The notes under the pieces are model-generated. The model did not search any database and had not been told where the DNA came from. It worked only from the letters and a program-made list of their open reading frames with translations. Shown here one piece after another: positions 15,998-24,724 of a stretch of DNA of 64,000 nt (its first letter is position 1; the number at the start of each line of letters is the position of its first letter). This DNA comes from Clostridiales bacterium (GTDB lineage: Bacteria > Bacillota > Clostridia > Lachnospirales > Lachnospiraceae), in the NCBI GenBank assembly GCA_018376135.1, contig JAHABX010000004.1:74415-138414 (forward strand), in the 5' to 3' direction. Position numbers and translations under genes: made by a program.

Positions 15998-16807
15998 TCA
16001 GAGCTTTCGGTTTTTCCGGATATGGTGTTCCAGCTTCTGGATGAACTGATAAAGACAGAAGGCGATGATACAAAGGATGATCAGTGCAGTGATCAGGTAG
16101 TTCAGTTTAAAGATCTGGCTTGCATAGATGATGAGATAGCCAAGTCCTTCCCGGGCGGCAAGGAATTCTCCGATAATGACACCTACCAGACACAGACCGA
16201 TATTGACCTTCAGGATACTGATGATAGAGGGTATACTGGAGGGAAAGACGACACAGTAAAGCACGTGCAGACGGTTTCCGCCCAGAGTGTAGATAAGTTT
16301 GACCTTTTCCTCATCTGTTTCCCGGAAGGCAGTGTACATACTGATGATACTGCCGAAAACTGCTACGGACATACCGGCGACGATGATGGTGCGGGTATTG
16401 GCGCCCAGCCATACGATGAGAAGCGGGGCGAGAGCGGATTTGGGAAGGCTGTTCAGGATGACCAGCCATGGTTCCAGAATCTCGGAGATCGTACTGGAGA
16501 ACCAGAGAACGGTAGCAGTAAAAAAGCTTACAAGGATCACAAGGGCAAAGCTTAACAGTGTCTCATAAAGGGTGATCCCGGTGTGACGGAAGATCGAACA
16601 GTCCCGGCTCATATCCAGGATGGTTTTGAGGACGCGGCTGGGACTGCTGAAGATAAAAGCGTCAAGCAGGTGGAGCCGGGTGCTGAGCTCCCAGGCAAAA
16701 AGGAACAGGAAGAAGATCAGAAACCGGCAGAGAGCGACCATATGATGGTGCTGCCGGTGCTTTCTGATATATTCTGCCTGACGGGGCGTAATCTCATCCA
16801 TTTCCAT
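15998..16807 (-). CDS. ABC transporter permease (SsuC/TauC/ThiX-like)
   Basis: Permease of 269 residues with about six membrane helices and a BPD_transp_1 domain. The EAA-type loop appears as IYTLGGNRLHVLYCVVFPSSIPSIISILKVNIG. The family imports nitrate, sulfonates, taurine or thiamine precursors with a periplasmic-type binding protein, which is missing here. The start overlaps the end of the ATPase gene by 14 bp, with AAGGAG just before it, so the two are one operon. The substrate is unknown. It converges on the peptidase gene with only about 16 bp between, and no clear terminator is seen. Confidence 0.85.
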   Translation of the reverse strand: MEMDEITPRQAEYIRKHRQHHHMVALCRFLIFFLFLFAWELSTRLHLLDAFIFSSPSRVLKTILDMSRDCSIFRHTGITLYETLLSFALVILVSFFTATVLWFSSTISEILEPWLVILNSLPKSALAPLLIVWLGANTRTIIVAGMSVAVFGSIISMYTAFRETDEEKVKLIYTLGGNRLHVLYCVVFPSSIPSIISILKVNIGLCLVGVIIGEFLAAREGLGYLIIYASQIFKLNYLITALIILCIIAFCLYQFIQKLEHHIRKNRKL

Positions 16808-17561
16808 TCAACTCCTTCCAGATTTCATTAAAATAGTCTTTGAATTCCGAAGCCTGACGCCGTTTCATGGGAGTCAGCCCGGGTTCCCGGAACCGGATCT
16901 GCATGATCCTGCGGATGGCAGCAGGACGTTTTGACAGAATCAGGATCCTGTCCGCCATACTGATTGCTTCCGAGAGATCGTGAGTGACCAGTATGGCGGT
17001 CTTTTTTTCTTTCTTGATGATCTGGCAGACATCATCACAGACACTCAGACGGGTCTGATAATCCAGTGCAGAGAATGGTTCATCCAGAAGCAGGAGGCTG
17101 GGGTCAAGTGCCAGTGTGCGGATGAGAGCAGCCCGCTGCCGCATGCCGCCGGAAAGCTCGGAGGGACGGGCATTTTTGAAGGCGGAAAGTCCGTAGTCCC
17201 GGAGCATCTTTTCCACATGCTCCAGATTTTCCGGAGTCATGCGCTTTTGGATCTCCAGTCCCAGAATGACGTTGCGGTATACGGTACGCCATTCAAACAG
17301 GTGATCTTTCTGAAGCATGTATCCGATATCTGCCTGAGACACGGAGGACCGGGGAGACCGGATCCGGATAAAGCCCTCTTCCGGTTCCATCAGTCCGGCG
17401 AGAAGAGAGAGAAGTGTGGATTTGCCGCAGCCGCTGGGACCGACAATGGCAAGAAATTCCCCTTCTTCCACGGAGAAAGTGATATCTGAAAGTGCCGGGG
17501 TTTCACCGGACAGCATATGATAGGCATAACAGACGTGGCTGACTTCCAATAAGGTATCCAT
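16794..17561 (-). CDS. ABC transporter ATP-binding protein (SsuB/TauB-like)
   Basis: ATPase of 255 residues that powers the adjacent permease. Walker A is GPSGCGKST at residues 41-49, the Q-loop is in YMLQKDHLFEW, the signature LSGGMRQRAAL is near 145, Walker B LLLLDEPFSALD is near 165, and the switch histidine is in VTHDLSEA. The fold and the LLLLDEPFSALD sequence place it with the nitrate/sulfonate/taurine group. It starts at ATG 17561 after AAGGAGG and is the first gene of the two-gene unit. With no binding protein next to it, the transported compound stays unknown. Confidence 0.88.
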   Translation of the reverse strand: MDTLLEVSHVCYAYHMLSGETPALSDITFSVEEGEFLAIVGPSGCGKSTLLSLLAGLMEPEEGFIRIRSPRSSVSQADIGYMLQKDHLFEWRTVYRNVILGLEIQKRMTPENLEHVEKMLRDYGLSAFKNARPSELSGGMRQRAALIRTLALDPSLLLLDEPFSALDYQTRLSVCDDVCQIIKKEKKTAILVTHDLSEAISMADRILILSKRPAAIRRIMQIRFREPGLTPMKRRQASEFKDYFNEIWKELNGNG

Positions 17562-17706
17562 GAGCGTACCTCCTTACGTACTACAATATAAGATATGGAT
17601 TTTCTTCAGAATGTGTGCTATGCTCATATGCAGATGCCGGGAATTGCGCGGTAAGGAAGCAATCCGCGGTATCGAATGTATGGCGGAAAGAAAAGGGAGG
17701 AAGAAG

Positions 17707-18198
17707 ATGGCGAAGACAAAAGAGATAAAGACCAATGCCATGCGTATGCTGGACAGAATGAAGATTGCATATGATTCCCACACTTATGAATGTGAGGAAT
17801 TTATTGATGCACTGCAGATTGCGGATATGCTGAATATTCCTTATGAAAAGATGTACAAGACGCTTGTGACGGTGGGGAACAGTAAGAATTATTTTGTGTT
17901 TGTAATCCCCATCGCGGAAGAACTGGATCTGAAAAAGGCTGCCCGGGTAGTAGGGGAGAAAGCGCTTGCCATGATCCATGTAAAGGATATCAATACGGTG
18001 ACGGGCTATATTCGGGGAGGCTGCACTGCTGTTGGCATGAAAAAGCAGTATGTGACCAGGATCGATGAGAGCGCAAAGGCGCTGGAGCGAATCGTGGTCA
18101 GCGGGGGCAGGATCGGAACCCAGCTTGAATTAAAGCCCGACGATCTGTGCCGTGCGTCCGGAGGAGAATATGCAGACATTATTGTAAGGCAGGAATAA
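17707..18198 (+). CDS. ybaK: Cys-tRNA(Pro) deacylase YbaK/EbsC family
   Basis: Protein of 163 residues with the YbaK fold, which hydrolyses Cys-tRNA made in error by prolyl-tRNA synthetase. Visible features are KTLVTVGNSKNYFVFVIP, DLKKAARVVGEKALAMI with the conserved lysines, and the glycine-rich GYIRGGCTAVGMKK loop near the active site. The ATG at 17707 follows GGGAGG; longer in-frame starts upstream lack a ribosome-binding site. It is 10 bp upstream of an ABC exporter gene and probably shares its transcript. Confidence 0.88.
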   Translation: MAKTKEIKTNAMRMLDRMKIAYDSHTYECEEFIDALQIADMLNIPYEKMYKTLVTVGNSKNYFVFVIPIAEELDLKKAARVVGEKALAMIHVKDINTVTGYIRGGCTAVGMKKQYVTRIDESAKALERIVVSGGRIGTQLELKPDDLCRASGGEYADIIVRQE

Positions 18199-18208
18199 CA
18201 GGAGAGCT

Positions 18209-19969
18209 ATGAACGAGAGAGAATATACAAGTAAAGAGCTGTTAAAACGGTTTGTGCCGTATTACCGACCGTATTTTCCGGTGCTGCTGAAGGATCTGAG
18301 CTGTGCGGCACTGACCACGATCTGTGAGATGGTACTGCCGCTGATGATCCGGTATATTACCAATGCGGGCATGAATGATCTGGCATCTTTGTCGGTAGGA
18401 GTGGTATGCAGGCTTGCGTTTGTCTATTTTATACTGCGTGTGATCGACAGCGGAGCCAATTTCTACATGGCATATACAGGACATGTAATGGGAACACATA
18501 TTGAGACAGACATGCGCCGTGCAGCATATCATCATCTTCAGAAGCTGTCCAATACCTACTATAATAATACAAAGATCGGGCAGATTATGGGACGGATCAC
18601 CAATGACCTGTTTGACGTGACAGAATTTGCTCATCACTGTCCGGAGGAGTTTTTTATTGCCGGTATCAAAATCGTGGTGTCGTTCCTGATTCTGGCACAG
18701 ACCAGTCTGGCGCTGACTCTGATCGTATTTTTGTGTATACCTCTGATGCTGGTGGTCTGTACGACGCTGAATATGAAAGTGAAGGCAGCTTTCCGCAGAC
18801 AGCGGCAGCAGATCGGCGAGCTGAATGCACGGATCGAGGACAGTCTGCTGGGGCATAAGGTGGTGAAGGCATTCACCAATGAAGAGCGGGAAGAGGAGAA
18901 GTTTGAGGCGGACAATCAGGAGTTTTTCCGTCTGAAAAAGTATGGCTACCGCTACATGGGTGCCTTTCAGACGACCACGAGGAGCTTTGACGGGCTGATG
19001 TATCTGATGGTGCTGCTGGCAGGCGGAATTTTCCTTGTGAAGGGGCTGATCGCTCCTGGAGATCTGGTGGCATATACCATGTATGTGTCGACGCTGATCG
19101 CAACGATCCGCCGTATTATCGAATTTGCCGAACAGTTCCAGAGAGGGATCACGGGAATCGAGCGTTTCCTTCAGATCATGGATGCGGATATTGAGATCTT
19201 TGATGAGCCGGATGCGGTTCCGCTTGAGAAGGTAGATGGAAACATTGTTTTTCAGAAGGTTTCTTTTGAATATGCGGATGATCATAATCAGGTGTTCCGG
19301 AATCTGAACCTGAATATCCGGGCAGGGGAAAAGGTCGCAATTGTTGGTCCGTCCGGAGGCGGAAAGACGACACTGTGTAATCTGATCCCCAGATTCTATG
19401 ATGTGACGGAGGGAAGGATCCTTCTGGACGGAGAAGATGTAAAGCATTATACGCTGAAAAGTCTGCGCCGGAATATTGGAATTGTACAGCAGGAGGTCTA
19501 CCTGTTTTCCGGTACTGTTTATGAAAATATCTCTTACGGACGTCTGGGAGCTACCAGAGAAGAGGTTATTGAGGCGGCAAAGGAAGCAGGGGCGCATGAA
19601 TTTATCATGAATCTGAAGGATGGATATGACACTTACATTGGTGAGAGAGGGGTAAAGCTGTCCGGCGGACAGAAGCAGAGGCTCAGTATTGCCAGAGTAT
19701 TCCTGAAAAATCCACCCATTATCATTCTGGACGAAGCAACCTCTGCGCTGGATAACGAGAGTGAGTTTGCCGTAGCACAGTCCCTGCAAAGGCTGTCAGA
19801 GGGCAGGACGACGCTGACCATTGCCCATCGCCTGTCCAGTATCCGTAATTCAGACCGGATACTGGTGCTGACGGAGAATGGGATTGAGGAAGAGGGCAGT
19901 CACGAAGCTCTTTTGAAGCAGGGAGGAATCTACTATAAGCTGTATCATATGGCGGAACAATTAAAATAA
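18209..19969 (+). CDS. ABC exporter, fused permease and ATPase
   Basis: Half-transporter of 586 residues: six membrane helices (about residues 20-320) followed by a nucleotide-binding domain. Walker A is GPSGGGKTT at about 380-388, the signature LSGGQKQRLSIAR is near 484, Walker B IIILDEATSALD is near 508, and the H-loop is in IAHRLSS. This is the MsbA/BmrA type, which normally forms a homodimer and exports lipids or drugs. No second half-transporter gene is adjacent, so a homodimer is likely. The substrate is unknown. Confidence 0.88.
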   Translation: MNEREYTSKELLKRFVPYYRPYFPVLLKDLSCAALTTICEMVLPLMIRYITNAGMNDLASLSVGVVCRLAFVYFILRVIDSGANFYMAYTGHVMGTHIETDMRRAAYHHLQKLSNTYYNNTKIGQIMGRITNDLFDVTEFAHHCPEEFFIAGIKIVVSFLILAQTSLALTLIVFLCIPLMLVVCTTLNMKVKAAFRRQRQQIGELNARIEDSLLGHKVVKAFTNEEREEEKFEADNQEFFRLKKYGYRYMGAFQTTTRSFDGLMYLMVLLAGGIFLVKGLIAPGDLVAYTMYVSTLIATIRRIIEFAEQFQRGITGIERFLQIMDADIEIFDEPDAVPLEKVDGNIVFQKVSFEYADDHNQVFRNLNLNIRAGEKVAIVGPSGGGKTTLCNLIPRFYDVTEGRILLDGEDVKHYTLKSLRRNIGIVQQEVYLFSGTVYENISYGRLGATREEVIEAAKEAGAHEFIMNLKDGYDTYIGERGVKLSGGQKQRLSIARVFLKNPPIIILDEATSALDNESEFAVAQSLQRLSEGRTTLTIAHRLSSIRNSDRILVLTENGIEEEGSHEALLKQGGIYYKLYHMAEQLK

Positions 19970-19972
19970 AAA

Positions 19973-20066
19973 AGAATCCCGCATGCGGGATTCTCCGCCT
20001 GCGGCGGGTCGCAAAGCGACATAATTCCTGTTCGCCGCAGTGCGATCCATAGCGAAGCGTTTTTTA
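19973..20066. repeat. Cluster of short palindromes, probably including a terminator
   Basis: A perfect 22-bp palindrome AGAATCCCGCA/TGCGGGATTCT (19973-19994) directly follows the ABC exporter. Then come CCGC-CT-GCGG, GTCGC-AAA-GCGAC and a TTCGC...GCGAA stem followed by six T. The gap separates convergent genes, so at least one hairpin should act as a terminator. The CCGCCTGCGG block also occurs at 14154-14163. Confidence 0.6.
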
Positions 20067-20375
20067 TTCCTGGGAAAAGGGATCCTCTGCAGATCTGCCG
20101 GAGGTACCTTTTCCTTCTACATTTAATGCTGCTTTTTTCTCCTTGATATTTGCTTTGTGGACGGAGATCGCAGTGCAGTATTCCAGAACGGCTTCGTCCA
20201 CTTCCTTTCCCAGAAGAAACTGCTGATAGTAGTGGGCGCCGATCTTTTCTTCCAGCTCCCGGATAGATTTCTCGTCACTCAGGATCTGGGTCTTCAGTTT
20301 CGTATCTTCAATCACTTCCGTTGTCTTATCAGCGGCTGCTTTCGCAAACGCATTGACCTTATTTATAAAATCCAT
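20064..20375 (-). CDS. Small helical protein of unknown function
   Basis: Protein of 103 residues with no recognised family. Residues about 10-85 are predicted helical and charged, with heptad-like spacing (EKSIRELEEKIGAHYYQQFLLGKEVDEAVLEYC), so a coiled coil is likely. It has no signal peptide or membrane segment. The ATG at 20375 is preceded by AAGGAGGAG. It lies 17 bp downstream of the PfkB kinase gene on the same strand and is probably co-transcribed with it. It resembles short proteins that in other Clostridia carry a zinc ribbon, but no cysteine pairs are present. Confidence 0.65.
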   Translation of the reverse strand: MDFINKVNAFAKAAADKTTEVIEDTKLKTQILSDEKSIRELEEKIGAHYYQQFLLGKEVDEAVLEYCTAISVHKANIKEKKAALNVEGKGTSGRSAEDPFSQE

Positions 20376-20392
20376 GAATTATCTCCTCCTTT

Positions 20393-21358
20393 TTATACAC
20401 GTGCCGCGAGAAAATCCTGCACTTCCTGGCGGGACGGCATGACTCTGAGCGCTCCCTTGCGGGTAGTGATGATGGATGCTGCAGCATTGGCAAAGGTCAG
20501 CATCTCCTTTAACTGGGCTTCGCTGAGGTTGTGGAGATCATGCTCCAGCACATAGTTCAGGATGCAGGCACAGAAGGTATCTCCCGCTCCGGTTGTCTCA
20601 ATGGTATGCTCCTGAAGGAACGGTGCAGTCTCCACATAGCTATCCTTATAATATGCACGGCTTCCGTCTCTGCCCATGGATACAAGAATAAGTGGAATGG
20701 GGAATTCTTCACGGATCCTGTTCACACCCTCGGTGAAGTCCTCCTTGCCTGTCAGCCACTGGATCTCATTATCAGAAATTTTCAGAATATCACACTGCCC
20801 AAGTCCCCAGCGTACCTGCTCTCTGGCATGCTCAAGGGAATCCCACAGAGGTTCTCTTAAATTTGGGTCAAAGCTGATGAGTGCACCGGCTTCTCTGGCA
20901 ATGGATACGGCTTTTTTGGTTGCTTCTCTGACACCTTCATGGGTCATGGAGAGAGTTCCAAAGTGGAAGAGGCGGGTATCCTTTAACAGCTCTTCCTTCA
21001 GCTCAGCAGCCTGAAGCATCATATCCGCACCTGGATTGCGGTAGAAGGAGAAATCACGGTCACCGTCTTCAAAGGTGTGTACCAGTGCAAGGGTGGTGTG
21101 TACCTGATCATCCAGCATCAGATTTTCCGTACCGATTCCAAGCGACTCCAGAGATTTCTTCAGGGTCAGTCCAAACTGATCATTGCCAACCTTGCCGATA
21201 AAGGACGTTTTTTTCCCCAGGTTGTTCAGCATAGAGAGAACGTTACAGGGAGCGCCGCCGGGATTTGCCTCGAACAGTCCGTTTCCCTGCTCGCTCAGTC
21301 CGTTCTGTGTAAAATCAATCAATAACTCGCCTAAAGCGATCACATCATATGTTTTCAT
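20393..21358 (-). CDS. PfkB family carbohydrate kinase (fructokinase-like)
   Basis: Ribokinase-fold sugar kinase of 321 residues. The N-terminal GELLIDFT and the NPGGAPCNVLSMLNNLG sugar-binding segment are followed by a C-terminal ETTGAGDTFCACILNYVL motif with the catalytic Asp of GAGD. Overall similarity is to fructokinases (ScrK/FrkA type), which form fructose 6-phosphate. No sucrose or fructan gene lies beside it, so the sugar is inferred from family only. A -10 like TACAAT is upstream on the minus strand without a good -35. Confidence 0.82.
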   Translation of the reverse strand: MKTYDVIALGELLIDFTQNGLSEQGNGLFEANPGGAPCNVLSMLNNLGKKTSFIGKVGNDQFGLTLKKSLESLGIGTENLMLDDQVHTTLALVHTFEDGDRDFSFYRNPGADMMLQAAELKEELLKDTRLFHFGTLSMTHEGVREATKKAVSIAREAGALISFDPNLREPLWDSLEHAREQVRWGLGQCDILKISDNEIQWLTGKEDFTEGVNRIREEFPIPLILVSMGRDGSRAYYKDSYVETAPFLQEHTIETTGAGDTFCACILNYVLEHDLHNLSEAQLKEMLTFANAAASIITTRKGALRVMPSRQEVQDFLAARV

Positions 21359-21726
21359 GGAAATGCCTCCGATTGTTTGATATCTCTATTGTACAAAAAA
21401 TGTTCGGAAAAGAAAAGAGGGTATTTTGAAGAGGAAAATAACCGGGTATTATTATATAGTCATTTCCTTGTATAAGTTATACAAAAATTGTAAACAAATT
21501 GTAAAGACAGATGTTTTTCTGTTGAAACTGTTATATAATCACTTTACAGCAAATCGCTGTATCCGGAGATCTCCAATTTCCACTCTTAAAAAATAATAAA
21601 ACTCAAAAATATATGCGAAAAGTTTTTAAGGCTTTTACTTTGCGCTGATGTATGCTAAAATAGAGATAAGTAGAAGCCCTTATTTCCCATACATTTTTGA
21701 AGCGGTATAGCAGGAAAGGGATTCAA
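21359..21726. other. AT-rich intergenic region between divergent genes
   Basis: No gene is visible. It holds the promoter of the Rpn-type gene at 21634-21661, a GTATAA-G-TTATAC palindrome near 21470-21482, a direct repeat of TTGTAAA, and a small ACAGA/TCTGT hairpin near 21507-21523. The lower GC content than its surroundings fits a divergent control region or an insertion boundary. Confidence 0.45.
21634..21661 (+). promoter_or_regulatory. Extended -10 promoter of the Rpn-type nuclease gene
   Basis: TTTACT (21634-21639), a 16-base spacer and TGC-TAAAAT with the -10 box at 21656-21661, 65 bp before the start codon. Confidence 0.6.
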
Positions 21727-22674
21727 ATGAAAAAGACGAATAATGATTTTATTATGCTGCCTACTGTAGACTTTTGTTTTAAAGAACTGATGAATAACCC
21801 AAAGATCCGCAAGGGGTTCTGTGCAGCCATTATGGGATTTTCTCCGGAAGAGATTCAGGATACGCAGCTTATGCCAACAGAGCTTTCGCGAAGTACCTCA
21901 GAAGAGAAGTTCGGAATTTTGGATGTCCTTCTGACTTTGACAGATGGAACGAGAATCAATATGGAGATGCAGGTGAAGTATTTTGCATACTGGAATGAAC
22001 GTGTACTTTTTTATCTGAGCAAGATATTCTCCGGTCAGATCAGGTCCGGAGAGGAATATGATCAGCTGCAGAAATGTATTCATGTAAGTATTCTGGATTT
22101 TATCCTCTTCCCAGATGATGAAAAGTGTTATCGGAAGGTTCATTTCAGGGATGACAGTTTTGGAGAGCTGTACAGCGATAAGATGGAGATTCAGATTCTG
22201 GAGTTGAAAAAGCTGCCGAAGGAGATTCAAAGCGGTGAGGATATCATCAGCTGGATGCGGTTTTTCAGTGGCAGAAATAAGGAGGAACTGGCGAGTATGG
22301 CGAAGGAAAATGAATATCTGGAAGAGGCATATGAGAATCTGGTGGTTCTGAGTGCTGATGAGAAGAAACGACTGGAATACGAAGCAAGAGAAAAGGCAAT
22401 ACGGGATCATAACTGGATGATGAAATGTATGAGACAGGAGGGATTAGAAGCCGGCAGACGTGAAGGATTGAGGATTGGCATTGAACAAGGAATCGAACAA
22501 GGCATTGAACAAGGAATCGAACAAGGAATCGAACAAGGGATTGAACAAGGTGAAGAACGCTTTATAAAGTTAATTCTCAGGCTTATGGAAGCCGGACAGG
22601 ACGAGCTGATTGCAAAGGCAGCCCTGGATCCGGAATTGAGACAGAATTTATTGAAAGAATATGGAATTATATAG
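21727..22674 (+). CDS. Rpn/PDDEXK_2 family nuclease-transposase-like protein with GIEQ repeats
   Basis: Protein of 315 residues of the Rpn family (recombination-promoting nuclease, PD-(D/E)XK fold). The typical opening MLPTVDFCFKELMNNPKIRKGF and the core GILDVLLTLTDGTRINMEMQVKYF (Asp then E-x-Q) are present. The C-terminal part is a helical region containing six tandem GIEQ units encoded by 12-bp DNA repeats. Relatives are often multi-copy and of unclear function, and some are now linked to phage defence. The ATG at 21727 follows AGGAAAGGGA; an earlier TTG has no such site. No inverted repeats or transposase partner were seen. Confidence 0.85.
   Translation: MKKTNNDFIMLPTVDFCFKELMNNPKIRKGFCAAIMGFSPEEIQDTQLMPTELSRSTSEEKFGILDVLLTLTDGTRINMEMQVKYFAYWNERVLFYLSKIFSGQIRSGEEYDQLQKCIHVSILDFILFPDDEKCYRKVHFRDDSFGELYSDKMEIQILELKKLPKEIQSGEDIISWMRFFSGRNKEELASMAKENEYLEEAYENLVVLSADEKKRLEYEAREKAIRDHNWMMKCMRQEGLEAGRREGLRIGIEQGIEQGIEQGIEQGIEQGIEQGEERFIKLILRLMEAGQDELIAKAALDPELRQNLLKEYGII
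22477..22548 (+). repeat. Six tandem 12-bp repeats inside the Rpn-type gene
   Basis: Units of the form GGnATyGAACAA, six in a row, each coding Gly-Ile-Glu-Gln. Third-position differences (GGC/GGA/GGG, ATT/ATC) alternate in a pattern that suggests duplication of a two-unit block. Copy-number change would keep the frame and alter only the length of the linker. Confidence 0.9.
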
Positions 22675-22818
22675 GAGGCGTGCGGCAGTATATAACAGAG
22701 ACAGCGGTTGTGGCATGGAGCTGTGCACCACATTCATAAAGCAGGTTTCAATTCCAGTTTATATTTAATTCATTTATCAGGAGTACATATATGGTAAATA
22801 GTAAAGGAGTGTGGATAT

Positions 22819-24654
22819 ATGCAGCAGGTAAAGCGACCGAAAAAGCCTTTGATATTTTATTATTGTATTGTACTTCTGATTATGATATTTTTGAACACCA
22901 TTGTTTTTCCGGAGTTCATGAAACAGCAGATCAGGGAAGTGGATTATGGCACATTTCTGACCATGGTGGAGGAACAGAAGGTCGGAACGGTGCAGGTAGA
23001 GGAAGACTATATTTATTTTACAGATAAGGAGGAGAAACCGACCCTCTATGGGACGGTAGCCTTTAACGATCCCATGCTGGTGGATCGACTGTATGAATCG
23101 GGATGTGAGTTCGGTGAAGTAAAGGTAAAAGAGATGTCGCCTCTTCTGAGCGGAATCTTGTCCATTGTGGTTCCGATGATTATTTTCCTGATAATCGGAC
23201 AGCTTTTGTCCCGCAGCCTGATGAAGAAAATGGGCGGCGGCATGGGTAATGCCATGTCCTTTGGAAAGAGCAATGCCAAAATATATGTGGCAAGCGAGAC
23301 CGGCATCAAGTTTCGGGATGTGGCAGGTGAGGATGAAGCGAAGGATGCCCTCCAGGAGATCGTGGATTTTCTTCATAGCCCGGGAAAATATCAGGAGATT
23401 GGGGCAAAGATGCCCAAGGGAGCATTGCTGGTGGGACCGCCCGGAACTGGTAAAACTTTGCTGGCAAAGGCAGTAGCAGGAGAGGCAGAGGTTCCGTTCT
23501 TCTCCATTTCCGGTTCTGAATTTGTAGAGATGTTTGTGGGAATGGGCGCAGCGAAGGTGCGTGATCTGTTCAAGCAGGCAAATGAAAAGGCGCCCTGTAT
23601 TGTATTTATCGATGAGATCGATACGATCGGCAAGAAGCGTGACGGAGGCGGCATTGGCGGAAATGATGAGCGGGAACAGACGCTGAATCAGCTCCTGACA
23701 GAGATGGATGGATTTGACGGGTCCAAGGGTGTGGTGATACTGGCGGCAACCAACCGTCCGGAAACACTGGATCCGGCGCTTTTAAGACCGGGACGCTTTG
23801 ACCGGAGGATTCCGGTGGAGCTGCCGGATCTTGCCGGAAGAGAGGCGATCCTGAAGGTCCATGCCCAAAAGGTGAAGCTGGGAGACGACATTGATTTCAA
23901 TGCCATTGCCAGAGCGGCTGCAGGTGCTTCCGGTGCAGAGCTTGCCAACATGATCAATGAGGCGGCGCTCCGGGCAGTCAGAAACGGCAGAGCATATGTG
24001 ATCCAGGAGGATATGGAAGAGAGTATCGAGGTGGTTATTGCCGGGTATCAGAAGAAAAATGCAGTTCTGTCCGATAAGGAGAAGATGATCGTGGCATATC
24101 ATGAGATCGGTCATGCACTGGTGGCGGCGCTTCAGACGCACTCGGCTCCGGTGACCAAGATTACGATCATTCCCAGAACCTCCGGCGCACTTGGGTATAC
24201 CATGCAGGTAGAGGCACAGGAACAGCATCTTCTGAGCAGAGAGGAGCTGGAGAATAAGATCGCTACTTATGCAGGAGGACGAGCTGCGGAGGCACTGGTA
24301 TTTGGTTCCATCACTACCGGAGCATCCAATGATATTGAGCAGATGACCAGGATTGGCAGGGCAATGATCACCCGTTACGGCATGAGTGACGAGTTTGGTA
24401 TGATGGCGCTGGAAACCATGAATAATCAGTATCTGGGCGGAGATGCTTCCCTTGCCTGTGCGGCAGAGACAGCCGCAGTGGTGGACGAGAAGGTGAATGG
24501 TCTTCTGAAAGCCCAGTATGAGAAAGCCTTTGGCCTTCTGAAGGGCCATACAGCAAAGCTTCATGAGCTGGCAAAATACCTGTATGAGAAAGAGACCATT
24601 ACAGGGGATGAGTTTATGGAGATCCTTCAAAAAGAGCCTGAAATGGCTGAATAA
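22819..24654 (+). CDS. ftsH: ATP-dependent zinc metalloprotease FtsH (second-type paralogue)
   Basis: Membrane-bound AAA protease of 611 residues. Two membrane helices (about 12-30 and 108-130) flank a short external domain. The AAA module has Walker A GPPGTGKT at 206-213, Walker B CIVFIDEID, and the second region of homology NRPETLDPALLRPGRFDRR. The protease domain has a zinc site HEIGH at 428-432 where most FtsH have HEAGH, and the third ligand is in GASNDIEQ. It is shorter than housekeeping FtsH, lacks their long C-terminal tail, and is not next to tilS/hpt, so it may be an accessory copy. GGAG precedes the ATG. Confidence 0.9.
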   Translation: MQQVKRPKKPLIFYYCIVLLIMIFLNTIVFPEFMKQQIREVDYGTFLTMVEEQKVGTVQVEEDYIYFTDKEEKPTLYGTVAFNDPMLVDRLYESGCEFGEVKVKEMSPLLSGILSIVVPMIIFLIIGQLLSRSLMKKMGGGMGNAMSFGKSNAKIYVASETGIKFRDVAGEDEAKDALQEIVDFLHSPGKYQEIGAKMPKGALLVGPPGTGKTLLAKAVAGEAEVPFFSISGSEFVEMFVGMGAAKVRDLFKQANEKAPCIVFIDEIDTIGKKRDGGGIGGNDEREQTLNQLLTEMDGFDGSKGVVILAATNRPETLDPALLRPGRFDRRIPVELPDLAGREAILKVHAQKVKLGDDIDFNAIARAAAGASGAELANMINEAALRAVRNGRAYVIQEDMEESIEVVIAGYQKKNAVLSDKEKMIVAYHEIGHALVAALQTHSAPVTKITIIPRTSGALGYTMQVEAQEQHLLSREELENKIATYAGGRAAEALVFGSITTGASNDIEQMTRIGRAMITRYGMSDEFGMMALETMNNQYLGGDASLACAAETAAVVDEKVNGLLKAQYEKAFGLLKGHTAKLHELAKYLYEKETITGDEFMEILQKEPEMAE

Positions 24655-24679
24655 ATTCAGTGGAATAAAGATATGTGTG

Positions 24680-24710
24680 AACAGCAGCTTCTTTTTTAGA
24701 AGCTGCTGTT
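24680..24710. terminator. Hairpin after ftsH
   Basis: Perfect 12-bp stem AACAGCAGCTTC/GAAGCTGCTGTT with a 7-base loop of mostly T. It lies between convergent genes, but no T-run follows the stem on either strand. It may be a processed or weak terminator. Confidence 0.6.
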
Positions 24711-24724
24711 CGTATGTGCTGGAT

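Noticed and set aside
18242..19789. 515-residue minus-strand frame
   Set aside because: It is the antisense of the ABC exporter with typical low-complexity antisense composition and no motifs.
22477..22548. CRISPR-like short repeats
   Set aside because: The 12-bp units are directly adjacent without spacers and code for a regular peptide repeat.
24091..24120. Idea that the FtsH copy is inactive because of HEIGH instead of HEAGH
   Set aside because: Both histidines and the glutamate of the HExxH site are kept; Ala to Ile at the third position does not remove a catalytic residue.
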